This document shows, piece by piece, positions 42,694 to 54,052 of a DNA stretch of 64,000 nucleotides (the first letter of the stretch is position 1; every line of letters starts with the position of its first letter). This DNA is from Psettodes erumei. Lineage: Eukaryota > Chordata > Actinopteri > Pleuronectiformes > Psettodidae. The stretch covers positions 4,960,001 to 5,024,000 of the forward strand of contig JAFBJZ010000952.1 of the NCBI GenBank assembly GCA_016785225.1, written 5' to 3'. Below the pieces are notes generated by a model. The model ran no database searches and had not been told where the DNA came from. It saw nothing but the letters and a program-made list of their open reading frames with translations. A program made the position numbers and the translations under genes.

Positions 42694-42699
42694 TTTATT
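42694..42699 (-). terminator. candidate minus-strand polyadenylation signal
   Basis: TTTATT on the plus strand, giving AATAAA on the minus strand (context AGAAATAAAAGAC). It would end a minus-strand transcript arriving from the right, such as a long bsn 3' UTR or a separate transcript using the exon at 49526-49581. Confidence 0.35.
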
Positions 42700-45600
42700 T
42701 CTTTTTCCTGATTGAAATGTATTGTAAGGTCATAATTTGTCATTCATCACATTACATGGCATGATGCACCAGGTCTACTACACCCATTTACAGGAGGAAT
42801 ACACGGAAACATACACAAGGTTTTACAATGGGGAAACAGGAAATTTAGCTCATTGCACTTACAACAGTGAATGGAACACTTTGTAGTCATTTTTAGGCGC
42901 TCGACCTTCTGTGTTATATTTTCACCCCCTTTTTATCATTCAGTTGGGTTTTTCTTCTTACTTTTTTTTTTACACATCTCCATTGCCCGATTTGCTCTTT
43001 GTCTCTCTCCATCTCCCCAGAAAATTATCTGTCCAACGCCAAAATTACATGGAAGCCTGAATTTTTTCCCTTTTTTTTTCTTTTTCATGTCATCTCATTT
43101 TACAAACACAACATGTATAGAAACTCTACACAGACCAATATGTTTTTGGGTTTTTTTGTTGTTTTTTTTAAATATCCGAATACAGTTTTTTTTTTTGAAT
43201 GAGTTTTAAACAGTCCGCACGAGCCAGCCACATACGTACACAATGCAATTTTTGTCATTTATTACTCAAATCAACAACTGCTCTCGTTTTGTTACGTAGG
43301 TTTTGTTGTTTTTTTATTGTTTTTATACACAAAAAGCACAAGTTTGGGCAGGGAGGTTCAGGCTTGCATACGCTCCAGCTTGTGTTGGCGTGTGGTGTGC
43401 AAAGGCCTCTCTCACGCCCGTGTGCATGTGTGTGAGTGGCATGTTTGAGATTTACATGTTGTACAGAACATGTCCTTCATGGCATTCACATGTTGCGGTT
43501 GCTGTTGTTGTGGTTTTTTTGTTCAAAGCAGACTCTGGTCGGTTCTCATCTGGTATTTACACTGGAATAAAAGATGGCAGCCCGTGGGGCTGGGAGGTCA
43601 AAGAGGTTCAGACAGTTAAGGGATGGGTGGGGTGAGGTGGGGGCGGGGGCGGGGGTGGGGGGTGGGCGGGGTGTCCAGGTCATGCACTGGTAATTTTAGT
43701 TTGATGATTCATTACAGGTGAAAGATGAATAAACGCTCCCTGACGGACTTTTCTCTCATAGTTTTGTTGTTTCAGCATTCGTGATCTCTTTTTACAACCT
43801 CTCACTTGAAACATGTACTTTTTATATATTTATATATGTATGTATATATATATATATATTTTTTCAGTCTTAAAAGCTTTCTATGGCCCTGCTATACATT
43901 GACTGCATGACCGACAGCAAGAGCAGTGGTGACGGTTATTACACTACGTTCTGTGCAAACACTGTATGCTACCTTTTGGTTGAGAACGCGCTCACACATA
44001 CACACACGCACGCACAGTCTGGCTTTCCAAAAAGCATTTCAAGCTGCACTTGTAACAGCTGTACAATCAGACAAGTCGTCCTCACAGGTACGACTGAGGT
44101 TTGCACAAATGTGATACACAGCACCTCATCTGATGCCAGATCAGCGCCCACAAAGGGTCAAATACTGGATTGTCTGACTGTGCATTAATGCATCCTTATT
44201 GCTGAGACTGTCGGCGTCAGATTCAGAGACAAGTCAAGCCTTTTGAGATTTTCACTTCTCTTGAACTGTTGGAAGCATCCTTTGCTGGCTTCATGTCTGC
44301 AAATCTGAACCTCTATGTTCTACTGCAAACTAAAAAAAACCCAAAGCAAAACATAAGAGCTCTGTTCCAAAATCAAACTTTTAGGAATATACGCATGAAC
44401 TTCGGCTGCTAACACTGAGAGATGTCGATGTTTCGTTGTGAAAACTGGCGTCTGTTTTTGGCGATGTTGATTTGGAACACAACTCTTAAAGGTTTTGTCT
44501 TTCTTTGCTGTCTGCCTCTTGTGCTTCAAACGCCTCTGAAAAACCAGACTGTGGCTTGGCGGTTTTGCCCACTGGTGATTGCTGTGGTATGACCTGAAGT
44601 CCACTGGGTTCTTGGATGTAGACAGACACCATGCAGAGTATAGACGGAGACCACGACTGGCTAGAGGGCAGTAACAGGATGGCTTTCTTCAGTGACCAGT
44701 ATTGTAGTATAAAAGCCCTTGCTGCTATGCATATTGAAGTCACCTTCAGTGGCTGAATTCAAACTGGAGCAAAAAAAAAAAAAAAGGGACATTCTCAACA
44801 CGTTTTGACACAGATACTGTTATTTGTGTGTTCCTGGCTGTTCCCCCTATTTAACAGCAGCCAGGGGTCACGTCTGTGCCGCAAAGTGTTAAAAATTTGA
44901 TTTATTGCTCCCGCTTGAATCCAACCATTGTTCTCTGTTAATCTTTTGAACATCTCCTTTGCGATGCTGCATTTAGTGTGTGCTTTCCTGAGGCAAAAGT
45001 GATTGAGGAACATTTTATTGAACATTTTATATTCTACAAACTTCCCAAAACATACGACTTACAATAGGGGAAGTTGGTATTAATCGGGGTAGCTTTAAAC
45101 TCTCTCTCATATTATGTTTTGACAATGTCTAATTTTAAGCGGTGACCTGGTGGCAGTGTACCTGGGACGTGATGTTTGTTCGGGCCACATGCACCTGATG
45201 TGCAACTCAACGGACTGAAGATCCAAACACAGCCACAATAATCCGACTCTTAAACTTGCAGCAGAATTGAACTCTTGAGAGGCCTCTGGAAAGGCCCAAA
45301 TCTCTGAAATGAAAGTGATCCTTAAAAAGCAAGACCTGTAGTCTTGTACATAAAGCAGGTTGAGGGAAACTTATGGAAGTAGATTCTATAAGTGTTTTTT
45401 GATTTCAAAGACAAACTTGTCACTTGACAGCACAGTGACATTTCTTATATGATATCAATCAATTTGAGATTCTGAACTTTCTTTTTCGCCAGGTTTTAAA
45501 AAAATTAAAACAACTTGATATTTCAGATTTTAAAAAATCTGATAATTTTGACTGTGCATAAATCCAGCGATAGATAACATCTGTATAAACATAATTTCTC

Positions 45601-48600
45601 ACGCTATACCTCTGTAGATTTCAAACCGAACTCTGTCTTCTCTCTGAAATCCCAGCCAGCTTTCTCTCCCCTCACAGTAAGATCAAATAAATCACAAAGA
45701 TAAATCATCTGATAAATGTTTCACAAAAAATATAAATATATATATTAACCTCTTTTACATAGTTCCAGTGACTTGCTTTGTGGGATGTTTTCATACAGCT
45801 TATACCACTTTTTAAATTTTGAATTTTCATAAAAATTACTTTTTTCTAATTTATTTGTTATAGCATGCTGCTACCAAACTGATAACTAAATGAGACAGAT
45901 GGTAAATTTGGAGAAATGATTTTTTCATTTGTACAAGGTACAGAAATGTGACTTTCTGCAGTGTACTTAGCTTATAAATCTCTCTGCGTGTTGTGGCAGT
46001 GCAGCTTTACACACTCAAAGACAAACTCTCACACCAGTTAATTCCAGTTTGACCATGCCTTGAATAGTGCACCTCTTGCCGCTCACAGCAGTATTTTTTG
46101 TTAAATATAATCTATAAGTTGTATATAGTCATTTATTATATGTATATATTTGTATTTACTTCTTTCTGCGCAAAAAACACATTCAGGTCGCTAAATGCAA
46201 CAAATAAAAATCAACAAAAAGTAAAGAAAAACGGGGAGCTCTTCTTCTTCTTCTTCTTCACCCCTGAGCAGGCACCAACCATATTATGGGGGATATATTG
46301 AAATCTTTTTTTAATATATACTCTATATTCATATATCAACATTTTCTCTAGTTAACTCTTTGAATGAATTTCCTTGTATGCAGTGAACCCCCACTTGAAG
46401 CATGAGCAACATTTTCATTACAACTGGGATCTTTTGCTGTTCCTGCTATTTTTTATTTTTGGAAAACGCCTCTTAAATATTAAGAACAGCAAATGGGGCC
46501 ATTGCATATTGTATTGCACCTTCTCTTTAGTTTTTATTGAAACTGATCATTTCCACAGGGGATTTAACTATTGTGCCTTGACTTCTTCTACACTTTCTAC
46601 CTGTATAATGAAGAATTTGCACTTTGTTTCCATTGAAAACAAGGTGATAAAGCTTCGCCAGCAACACTGTTTCTCCTCATTCATCATTTCAGCGCAACCC
46701 GTCATGAACACGCCTTCAGTGAAAGACGCACCCACTTTAAAAGGAGAGGGAACCCTGAACATGCCAACTTAACACAATACAAAAACCCCTCCTATTATTT
46801 CCTAACTTACAGGTGACCTACAGTATATTATACACAAACAAATTCATATAATCTCCTTATGTTGATCTATGAGGAATGCTGAAACAGAGTACTCTTGATG
46901 TTTGAATATTATGGTAAACAATGATTTGTGTGACTTTTTTTTCCCCACGTGTGTTTCTCTTCCCTTTTCCTCCTCATGCGTCTGTTTTTCCAAATATGAT
47001 TGATTGCATAGAACGACTGGAGATGAGAGGTCGCCTCTTCTGCCCACCATATTTGTTGTGTTTGAACTCATGTTTGTCTTGTTTTCTTTTCTTTTCCACA
47101 TTGGATGACGGTCGTTAAATACACGCATACAGAACCCCCACACACATACGTACAAACATTAGGAACAGAACAATATAGAGGTGACTGAGGTTTTCTGCGC
47201 CGGGCGGCATGCGAAGGTTCCCAGCGAGCGTTCACACAGACAATATACAGCAGAAGTTGGTTGTTTCGTTGGTTTTGCTGAAGGCCTCGCACTGTTTGGC
47301 CCGACAGAGTACGTTTTGAGTACTGAACTGCAGATCCCACAATGCACTGCAGGAGCAACAGCAGGGAGAACACTGACCTGAGAAGTTTCCATGACAACTG
47401 ACAGTCAGAGAGAGGTTTTGAAGGGTTGGGTCGCAGGTCTGGATGCCACCACGATAGAAAATGAAAAGTTAAAAAAAGGCGAGTGACTTTGTGACACAAC
47501 CAAGTGTGTTATTTTTGGTTCCTCACTCACATGAGTGCTGACTTTTTTGTGTTTTTTTTTCCTTTTTGACACCATTTTCAAGTGTGCTTTCACGTGCACT
47601 GTGTACATTTGACAGAGTGAACACACATGCTGATACACACTGATGTGTTAAGAGCTCAGCGGGGCTCTTTGCAGACTCCCAATAAACGTCCATCTTGGAG
47701 GGTGAGAAGAATCACATCGAAACCCAAACCCCCCTCAGGTGACGATGTCAAGTCCAGTTCTGCCGCGATGTGTGACTGGTTTGCTTTTCAGTGCCTCTCT
47801 GCTGCCCTGCAGTGCTTTCAGATTAGGTTCCAGCTGGCTCCTACAAGCAGCTTATCACTCTGATCCACTGACTGGCTGATTGATGACACCGATGTCTCAC
47901 TGTTGGTTGGAGGAGAAGATCTGGGTGGTACCAAACTCTTGGTTTACAGGTGAGCCCATGCTCTCTGATGGGTTAGTACAGCAGTAGTACAATGGTGGTG
48001 TACGTTCTTTGATACGCTCAAGTCGGACCTGAGCGGTACATCAGTGGTAAGTTAGACAGAGGCAACACTTTTCTATTCCACCAACTTCTACATTGACACA
48101 AGATTGTGCTCTTTACTTTCTTACCTCTTGCTCTATTGCTTTTATAATTATTGATAATAAATAGGAGTCAGAACATTGACAGGGGGCTTGATGAAAGTAA
48201 CAAAATATTATAAAACATAAATAAATGAAAAATAATATCACAAACAAAGTTGATTTAAAAAATATAAATTAATCTCACTGTGGCCAGTGTTCCAGCTGAT
48301 ATTATTACATTAAAAAAAGAGTGTGATGTAAATATGTGTTCACAGGATGTCATAAAAAATATGACACTTTTCCTCGAAAATAAAACTTTAAGAACAATTA
48401 AGGCGATATTGGTAACCTGCAACATAAACAACAGGCAAATAACAAAACTGAATCACAGAGAATAAAGATAAGACAACAAATGACAACCACCTCCAACAGC
48501 ATGAGAAATATCTGAGAGCCAAATGTTTTGTGGCAGTTGGGGAAACTCCATTGCCACAAGTACTGCAGGTAAATGTTGTTTTAATGGCTTCGTAATGGCT

Positions 48601-49525
48601 GAAAAACACGCCGACCACATACGGCTTCACTCCCAAAATGAAAAAAGAAAAATAAGAAAAGGAAAAAAACAATAAACAAAACAAAACCAAAAACCCCAAA
48701 GGCTCCTCTTATTCCTGTGGGCATGTTCCTGTGTGTTGCTTCAGTAATCTCTCTTCTTTGTTATTACTTAAGTTGTCTATTTTAGATTAGTTTCCCAGTG
48801 TCTTTATGGCCTCTGTTTAATAATGATGAACAGTGTAAGGTCTTGGACATTAAGTTCCATGCATTCCAAATTCCTACTTTAAAAAAAATCCACTATATGC
48901 CTCATTAAAGACATGGCAAATTGAGGATTGTTGGGCAGGAATTAGAAAGAAAGAAGAATCAGCATTCAAGAAATGCAGAGAGGTGGCGAAGATATGGTGG
49001 GGGGCAAAAGGTTTTAACAGTTCCAATCTGGAATGTAAATAGAAACAGAGCAAACCGTGGAAAGAAATGCACGCCGTCACACTTGTTCTCTGTGTCGGCT
49101 CCATCATTATCATTGTCCTATTCACTCAATGTGACATTTCAATTACTCAGTATCCTTCTTGACACGGGATGTAACAAGAGGCCTTTAGTACCAGAAAAAC
49201 CTGTGGGACTTTAATTCCATTTTCCCCACTCTTTTTTCTTTTTTTAACTTTCAGAGGAGCTAGAAAAGAGGAGAGAGGCTGGTTTGTTGCTGTTATTCCA
49301 AGTTTGAGCACAGGACTGTGAAACCAAGCATCCAAGCATGCCGCCATGCCTGTGGTAAAGCAACCATTTCCTGTATGCTATTAGCGGGAAAAAGCAGCTC
49401 TCAAATAAACTGTGGAGTCGTCAGCATATGGGAGTAGAATAGCATCGCCCCTCTATTTTTCTTGATTGAAGCTGCAGTGTTAAATCCACATGGAAGTCGA
49501 AGTTGGTACCTGGGCTTCACTGGCT
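42700..49525 (-). other. non-coding DNA, possible long minus-strand 3' UTR
   Basis: 6.8 kb with no recognisable coding exon on either strand. It is AT-rich, with T-rich plus-strand stretches (A-rich on minus) at 42.8-43.3 kb, a G-run cluster at 43625-43672 and a TTC repeat near 46239. If the minus-strand segment ending in a stop at 49526 is a real terminal exon, this could be its untranslated region, as is common for neuronal genes. Confidence 0.3.
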
Positions 49526-49581
49526 CTACTTGTCCTCAACATCTGGGTAAGTCACCGGTGATGTAGATACATATCCCTCTA
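49526..49581 (-). other. putative minus-strand terminal exon (unproven)
   Basis: A strong acceptor (CTGCTCTTTCTCCTTGCAAG|TAG) is followed, in the frame needing one upstream base, by EGYVSTSPVTYPDVEDK and a TAG stop. The preceding bsn exon (56494-56625) leaves exactly one base (G), which would make VEGYVSTSPVTYPDVEDK. I do not recognise this peptide. It could be an alternative bsn end, another gene, or chance. Confidence 0.3.
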
Positions 49582-52500
49582 CTTGCAAGGAGAAAGAGCA
49601 GCAAAAATTTAACATCAGCTTCTTTGTATTTTGTAGCCATTTTTGGCCACTCACTGCTCTTTTATAAGCAGTGGAGGTGCGTCTAACTGCTACAGGCTGA
49701 GTCTATGGGGATTCTGCAGTGGTTTGGCTTGGATTCTTTGGCTGGGGATGCCCGATGAAAAAGGATAGTCCATCTGAAGATGGAAGTTGGCTTGGAATGA
49801 TCTGTAATAGAACAAAAAAATGGGTTAATCAATTTTAAAATCGCTGATTTGATATGATCTCTGTGTGTTTGTGTTCATAAAGTGCGCTGTAATTGACAGC
49901 ATGAACACATGAGGCTTTGCACGAAAACTTCATTCAGTTGTCGCTCCACCAGTCAGCCAGTGGTCACCTGAAGTGACTGTCCACCTCGTTTGTCATATCC
50001 TGTTTGAGTCTTAAGAATTTCTCATATGTGAACACCATAGCTATTGTTTAGCTCACAAGAACGGCCTTTCCGAAAGGGAAGGACAGCAATTTATTGAATA
50101 GAACAGAAATCTCTATTGTCATGCAGGAGATCGATTTGAACTTATTTTTGTGCGCACTAACCTTTCCAAGTTGCTAATGCATCCATTCTAATCCCATTTT
50201 CACGTCAACACAAACTACTTAATAGGAAAGAGTAGAATAGCAGTGCATATGTTGTAAAATAACTTGTAGTTTATATATTGTGAATGAATAATGTCATCCT
50301 TTTTTGAATGACAAAAACACACAAGGAGCTTTCATGTCTTTACTGACATGGAGGTGATTACTCTATGGAGTTGTAGTGATGTAAAAACAACACTGGCCAC
50401 TAGATGGTGGATAAGCTTAAGAAATACACTGCTAATCTACAGTTTAAATGAAGGCTCTCACTCATCCAGTTTTTCCTGAGAAGAAAGCTCTGAAAACCAT
50501 GTGGCAGCAATTAATAAAAGGGATCCAAAAATCAAAAGCACTTTTGTTTTTTGTTAAACACTGTTAACAGATTTTGAAGGGAGTTTTTCCAGCATGAAGC
50601 AACAAGAATCAGGCAGATTTTCTCACCACCCACCACGTCAGCTTGTGCTGACACAGCACCTGTCAACATAATGGGAAGGACGCATGTTGTCCCTTGTATG
50701 ATCTGGCACTTCATATTTGCATCACAGCTGTGAGGTAGAGGCCAGCTAGTAGTGTTTAATCTCCACCTCAGTATGCATTCAACAATGAGTCAGCTGCACT
50801 TCTGCAACCTGCACAGTCTTTTTCATCAGTGCTTTTGTTCTCAAATCGCCGCACTACTTCAAGCTAACAGTGCAAACCTATGTACCTACCTACGCAAACC
50901 ACCTATGCACCTCAGAACTACAGCTGTGGCCACTCTGGTGTCTTGTGACTCGACAATGTTTTGAACCCTGTTTCCTCACAAATGACATTCAGTGCAAATT
51001 CTCTACTATGGACACTCTTGTGCACTGTAGATCTACAGGGTTATTTCTCATGTTTTGAACTAGACCCTGTAGTTCCAGTTTTAATGGAGTTTGGAGAAAG
51101 GCCTTTTCCCGCATCAGCATGAGAAAGGCCCTGTCTACAAAGCGAGCTCCACCTAAAACATAATTCCCAATTTTTAGCAAAAGAATTTGATTCGTACAAG
51201 AGCCCAACGATATATCAATTAGCTTGATATTATCGGCCAATATTGTGGGGATGGGCGTAGTCTGGGCCGTCGGCTGTAGGACAGAGAGGCTGGGCAGAGC
51301 TCAGCAGGAGCAGCAGCAGGTGAGTTGCCTGATTAAGCGCTCCCTTGTCTCTGCAGTGAGGGGTGGACTGAGAGAGGCTGCACAGGCCGACACAGGAGAC
51401 GAACAACGTGGCTGAGAGCCATGTAGCACACGAGAGGGTTATTTCTGTTTAAGTGTGTGCAGCTGGAAAAGAGAATTAAAAAAGATTAGGCATAAGCTGA
51501 AGACTGTCTGCTGGTGTGAATGGAGTGAAGCCACGGTGGTAGCCACTTGTGTTACACAGATAGGAGTAACAGTATATATCGATGTAGATGATGTCCAACA
51601 TATGCTGATATGGAAACCCTTTTTTTCTACATAATGCAGAAAATTGGGCATTGGGTACTTATATTCATTTAGAGAATACTTTCGAACAAGGAGAAAGGAT
51701 GCTTTGTACAAATTTAGATACTAGCTAATTTCCATTTGTCGTCACCTGCCCAGGGACAGATTAACAGAAACAATAAATCACAGAGCAAAACCTATCATCT
51801 CCAATATAATCCAATCAGCAACAAACAGCCTGTGATACATAAATTATATATATGATGTAAGCTATATTAGCCCATATATCGCTATTGTTATTTTATTACT
51901 CCATAAAATTGGTACTGATGCTGGCTGGGCTAAAATTTGCATAAAGCCTTAACCTTTGGGCTGAAATGACAGAGACAGAGCAACGATGTTACAGTTACAG
52001 AAAGAAAAAAGACAAGCCATGCAGAGATGCTCGATAGAGAGGAGTGTGAGCAAAGACGGTGCAAAAGTGAGAAAGCGAGACCAAAAAAAAAAAAAGTGAT
52101 GTTCGACAGAGGGAGCAGAGTGTGGGAGGAGAGAAGGAGCTCTCGGCTGCAGCAGTCACATGAGGCACAGACACAGAGATGCACACAGTTCAGTGCATTA
52201 CCCTTTATGGCACATATGCAACACTGTGCAAACTCTGAAATACAACTGCAACATTGATGCCTGCTCACGCACGAAGAGCTTAAACAACCATTGCACCAAG
52301 GCAAAAGACCATATTTGAAAAGGGGGCAAAAAAGCATGCAAAAGATTTTCCTAACATTGCTGCTTCCACTTTTACTAGCCGGGTTAAAGCACGATTACAT
52401 TTTAGTACTTCTTGAGATAAGTCAGAGACAGACGCGACCGTTTCACTTTAATAAGTGACTGTAATCACACGCTCAGTTTTCAGTGTTATACTAAAAATAA

Positions 52501-53054
52501 AGATGTGATTGAACCTCTGCAGTATACACTCTATGCACAGTTCTCATTTCAACTATTTGGGTTTTTATTAATAGTCTCAAACAAACACACTCCTGCACCT
52601 GTTTTTTTGGTTTTTTGTTATGCAATTAAAAAACAACACTTTGAAGTGTTCCCCTCTCAGGTTTATATTTAAGTCATGAGGTCTTCAGATGCTTGTCGCA
52701 TCTCAGGAAGAATTCTCTGACTGCTGTGAATTTGTCATTGGAGAGGGGAGAGAGGAAACAAAGAGAAGACACCTTGAACATTTTTAGTTTTTAAATGTCA
52801 TTAATGTACGATAAAGGCTAAAGGATAAAGTTTGTTAGGGTCAGCATCTCAAACCGAATGGTGATGAAAGACAGATGTCAGTTTAGTTTCATTTCTGAGC
52901 AGCAAAGCAAAGTCAGCGACTAGTCGGAAGTTTCGTTTGTCAATCTTCTCTGATTAGTTAAAAAGAGGCAGTGGTTTATAAATCACTGCCGTGCTCTTGG
53001 AACACAACTGACTTTTGCTGATTTGTTTCTGGCCTAGCTGACTGCTGGCTGCTT
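49582..53054. other. non-coding DNA downstream of bsn
   Basis: No recognised gene. It holds a probable interspersed repeat with inverted CGATATAT ends (about 51207-51881), A/T-rich DNA and a few exon-like segments of low support. Confidence 0.4.
51207..51881. repeat. possible interspersed repeat with inverted CGATATAT ends
   Basis: CGATATAT at 51208-51215 and ATATATCG at 51874-51881 bracket DNA with ATTATCGGCCAATATT, a motif typical of teleost non-autonomous elements. Boundaries are uncertain. Confidence 0.35.
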
Positions 53055-53114
53055 TTAAACTCCCACAACAACCCAGATGCCAGTGATTTTCAGGAGCAGG
53101 CCACAATACAACAG
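53055..53114 (-). other. putative minus-strand terminal exon encoding a hydrophobic tail (unproven)
   Basis: The acceptor TTTCTTTGTTTTTGCAG|CTG is excellent. In phase 0 it reads LLYCGLLLKITGIWVVVGV then TAA. A 19-residue, mostly hydrophobic end is what a tail-anchored membrane protein would have. Phase 0 matches the end of the exon-like segment 53958-54052. The family was not recognised. Confidence 0.25.
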
Positions 53115-53957
53115 CTGCAAAAACAAAGAAACGGCGACAGAACTGGCTTGAGGCTGTGCTGGAGGAACAGACAACGCAGGCGGCTTGTCTCCACATGACA
53201 AAAATGGAGATATGGAAATGGAAGTATTACAGATGTACAAATGTACCCTGAGCGATAAATAAATTAAAACTGTGCTCTTGTGCCTGGAGTACATGATTTT
53301 TTCTTCAGGGTAAGATTAATGTTGTTCTGTTTTATATTTTTTCTGAAAAGTTTCGGCAAAATATCAAGTCACTCTTCATGCTTGATGATGTGGTTGATCT
53401 TTCTGTGATCTGCGGAAACACAAAAACCTGCTTATTTTACAACATTTATCTTATTCCTTTCACGTGTACTGTTTCAGATTTTTTTTCCTTCATTTAAAAG
53501 CAACATCACAGCACATTGACTTTTACTGTTTTGCTGAGTCATCCTGCAAGTGCAACTTCTACTAAATATGGCACAATCTGTTTGAAAACACCCATACAAA
53601 CTATTATATTAAGTCACTCGTAGCCAGTACAGTAGGTCTTGGAAAACTGACTAAAATTAAGATGGAGATGAGATGAGAATGGCTCGAGCCACCTTTTCTT
53701 GCTTCACTTTGCATAACAAAGTATATCAAAGTTCAAATCTTCTAAAGCTTGTATGTGAATATTTCTGACACTGCTGCCGACTGGTGGCAGAATCAAAATG
53801 GACACTGCAGCCTGACATGCCAAATGAAAGCCATGTTATCGCACCAGATGAAAAAAAAAAAAGACAGAATCTGGATGGGAACGTTCCACGGCGTGGTTTT
53901 CTGGAGGTGAAGCAGATCTCGATGGGATCAATTAGGAGGATTTAAAAGGTGACTTAC

Positions 53958-54052
53958 TGTCTGGCCTGTCAGAGAGTGCAGCATGTTCTCTCTCGTCAGT
54001 GTGTGTTCAGGCCTGAGACATGAAGTGTCTGGAGGATCGCAGTCCTTGTTGG
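53958..54052 (-). other. putative minus-strand internal exon (unproven)
   Basis: Bounded by a strong acceptor (CTTCCTTTTTGCAG|CC) and a consensus donor (ACA|GTAAGT). Only one frame is open across it, entering in phase 1 and leaving in phase 0: NKDCDPPDTSCLRPEHTLTR then ENMLHSLTGQT. It is compatible with splicing from the penultimate bsn exon (phase 1) and into 53055-53114 (phase 0). No homology was recognised. Confidence 0.3.

Noticed and set aside
49649..49800. Minus-strand segment with acceptor CAG|ATC and donor GTGAGT
   Set aside because: All three frames are closed when read through to the donor, so it cannot be a simple coding exon; at best non-coding.
52682..52730. Minus-strand segment reading VREFFLRCDKHLKTS then stop
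   Set aside because: Weak acceptor context (pyrimidine tract interrupted before AG) and no homology.
53397..53440. Minus-strand segment reading HRKINHIIKHEE then stop after a CCGCAG acceptor
   Set aside because: Short, and alternative frames are also open. Not enough to list beside the better-supported segments.
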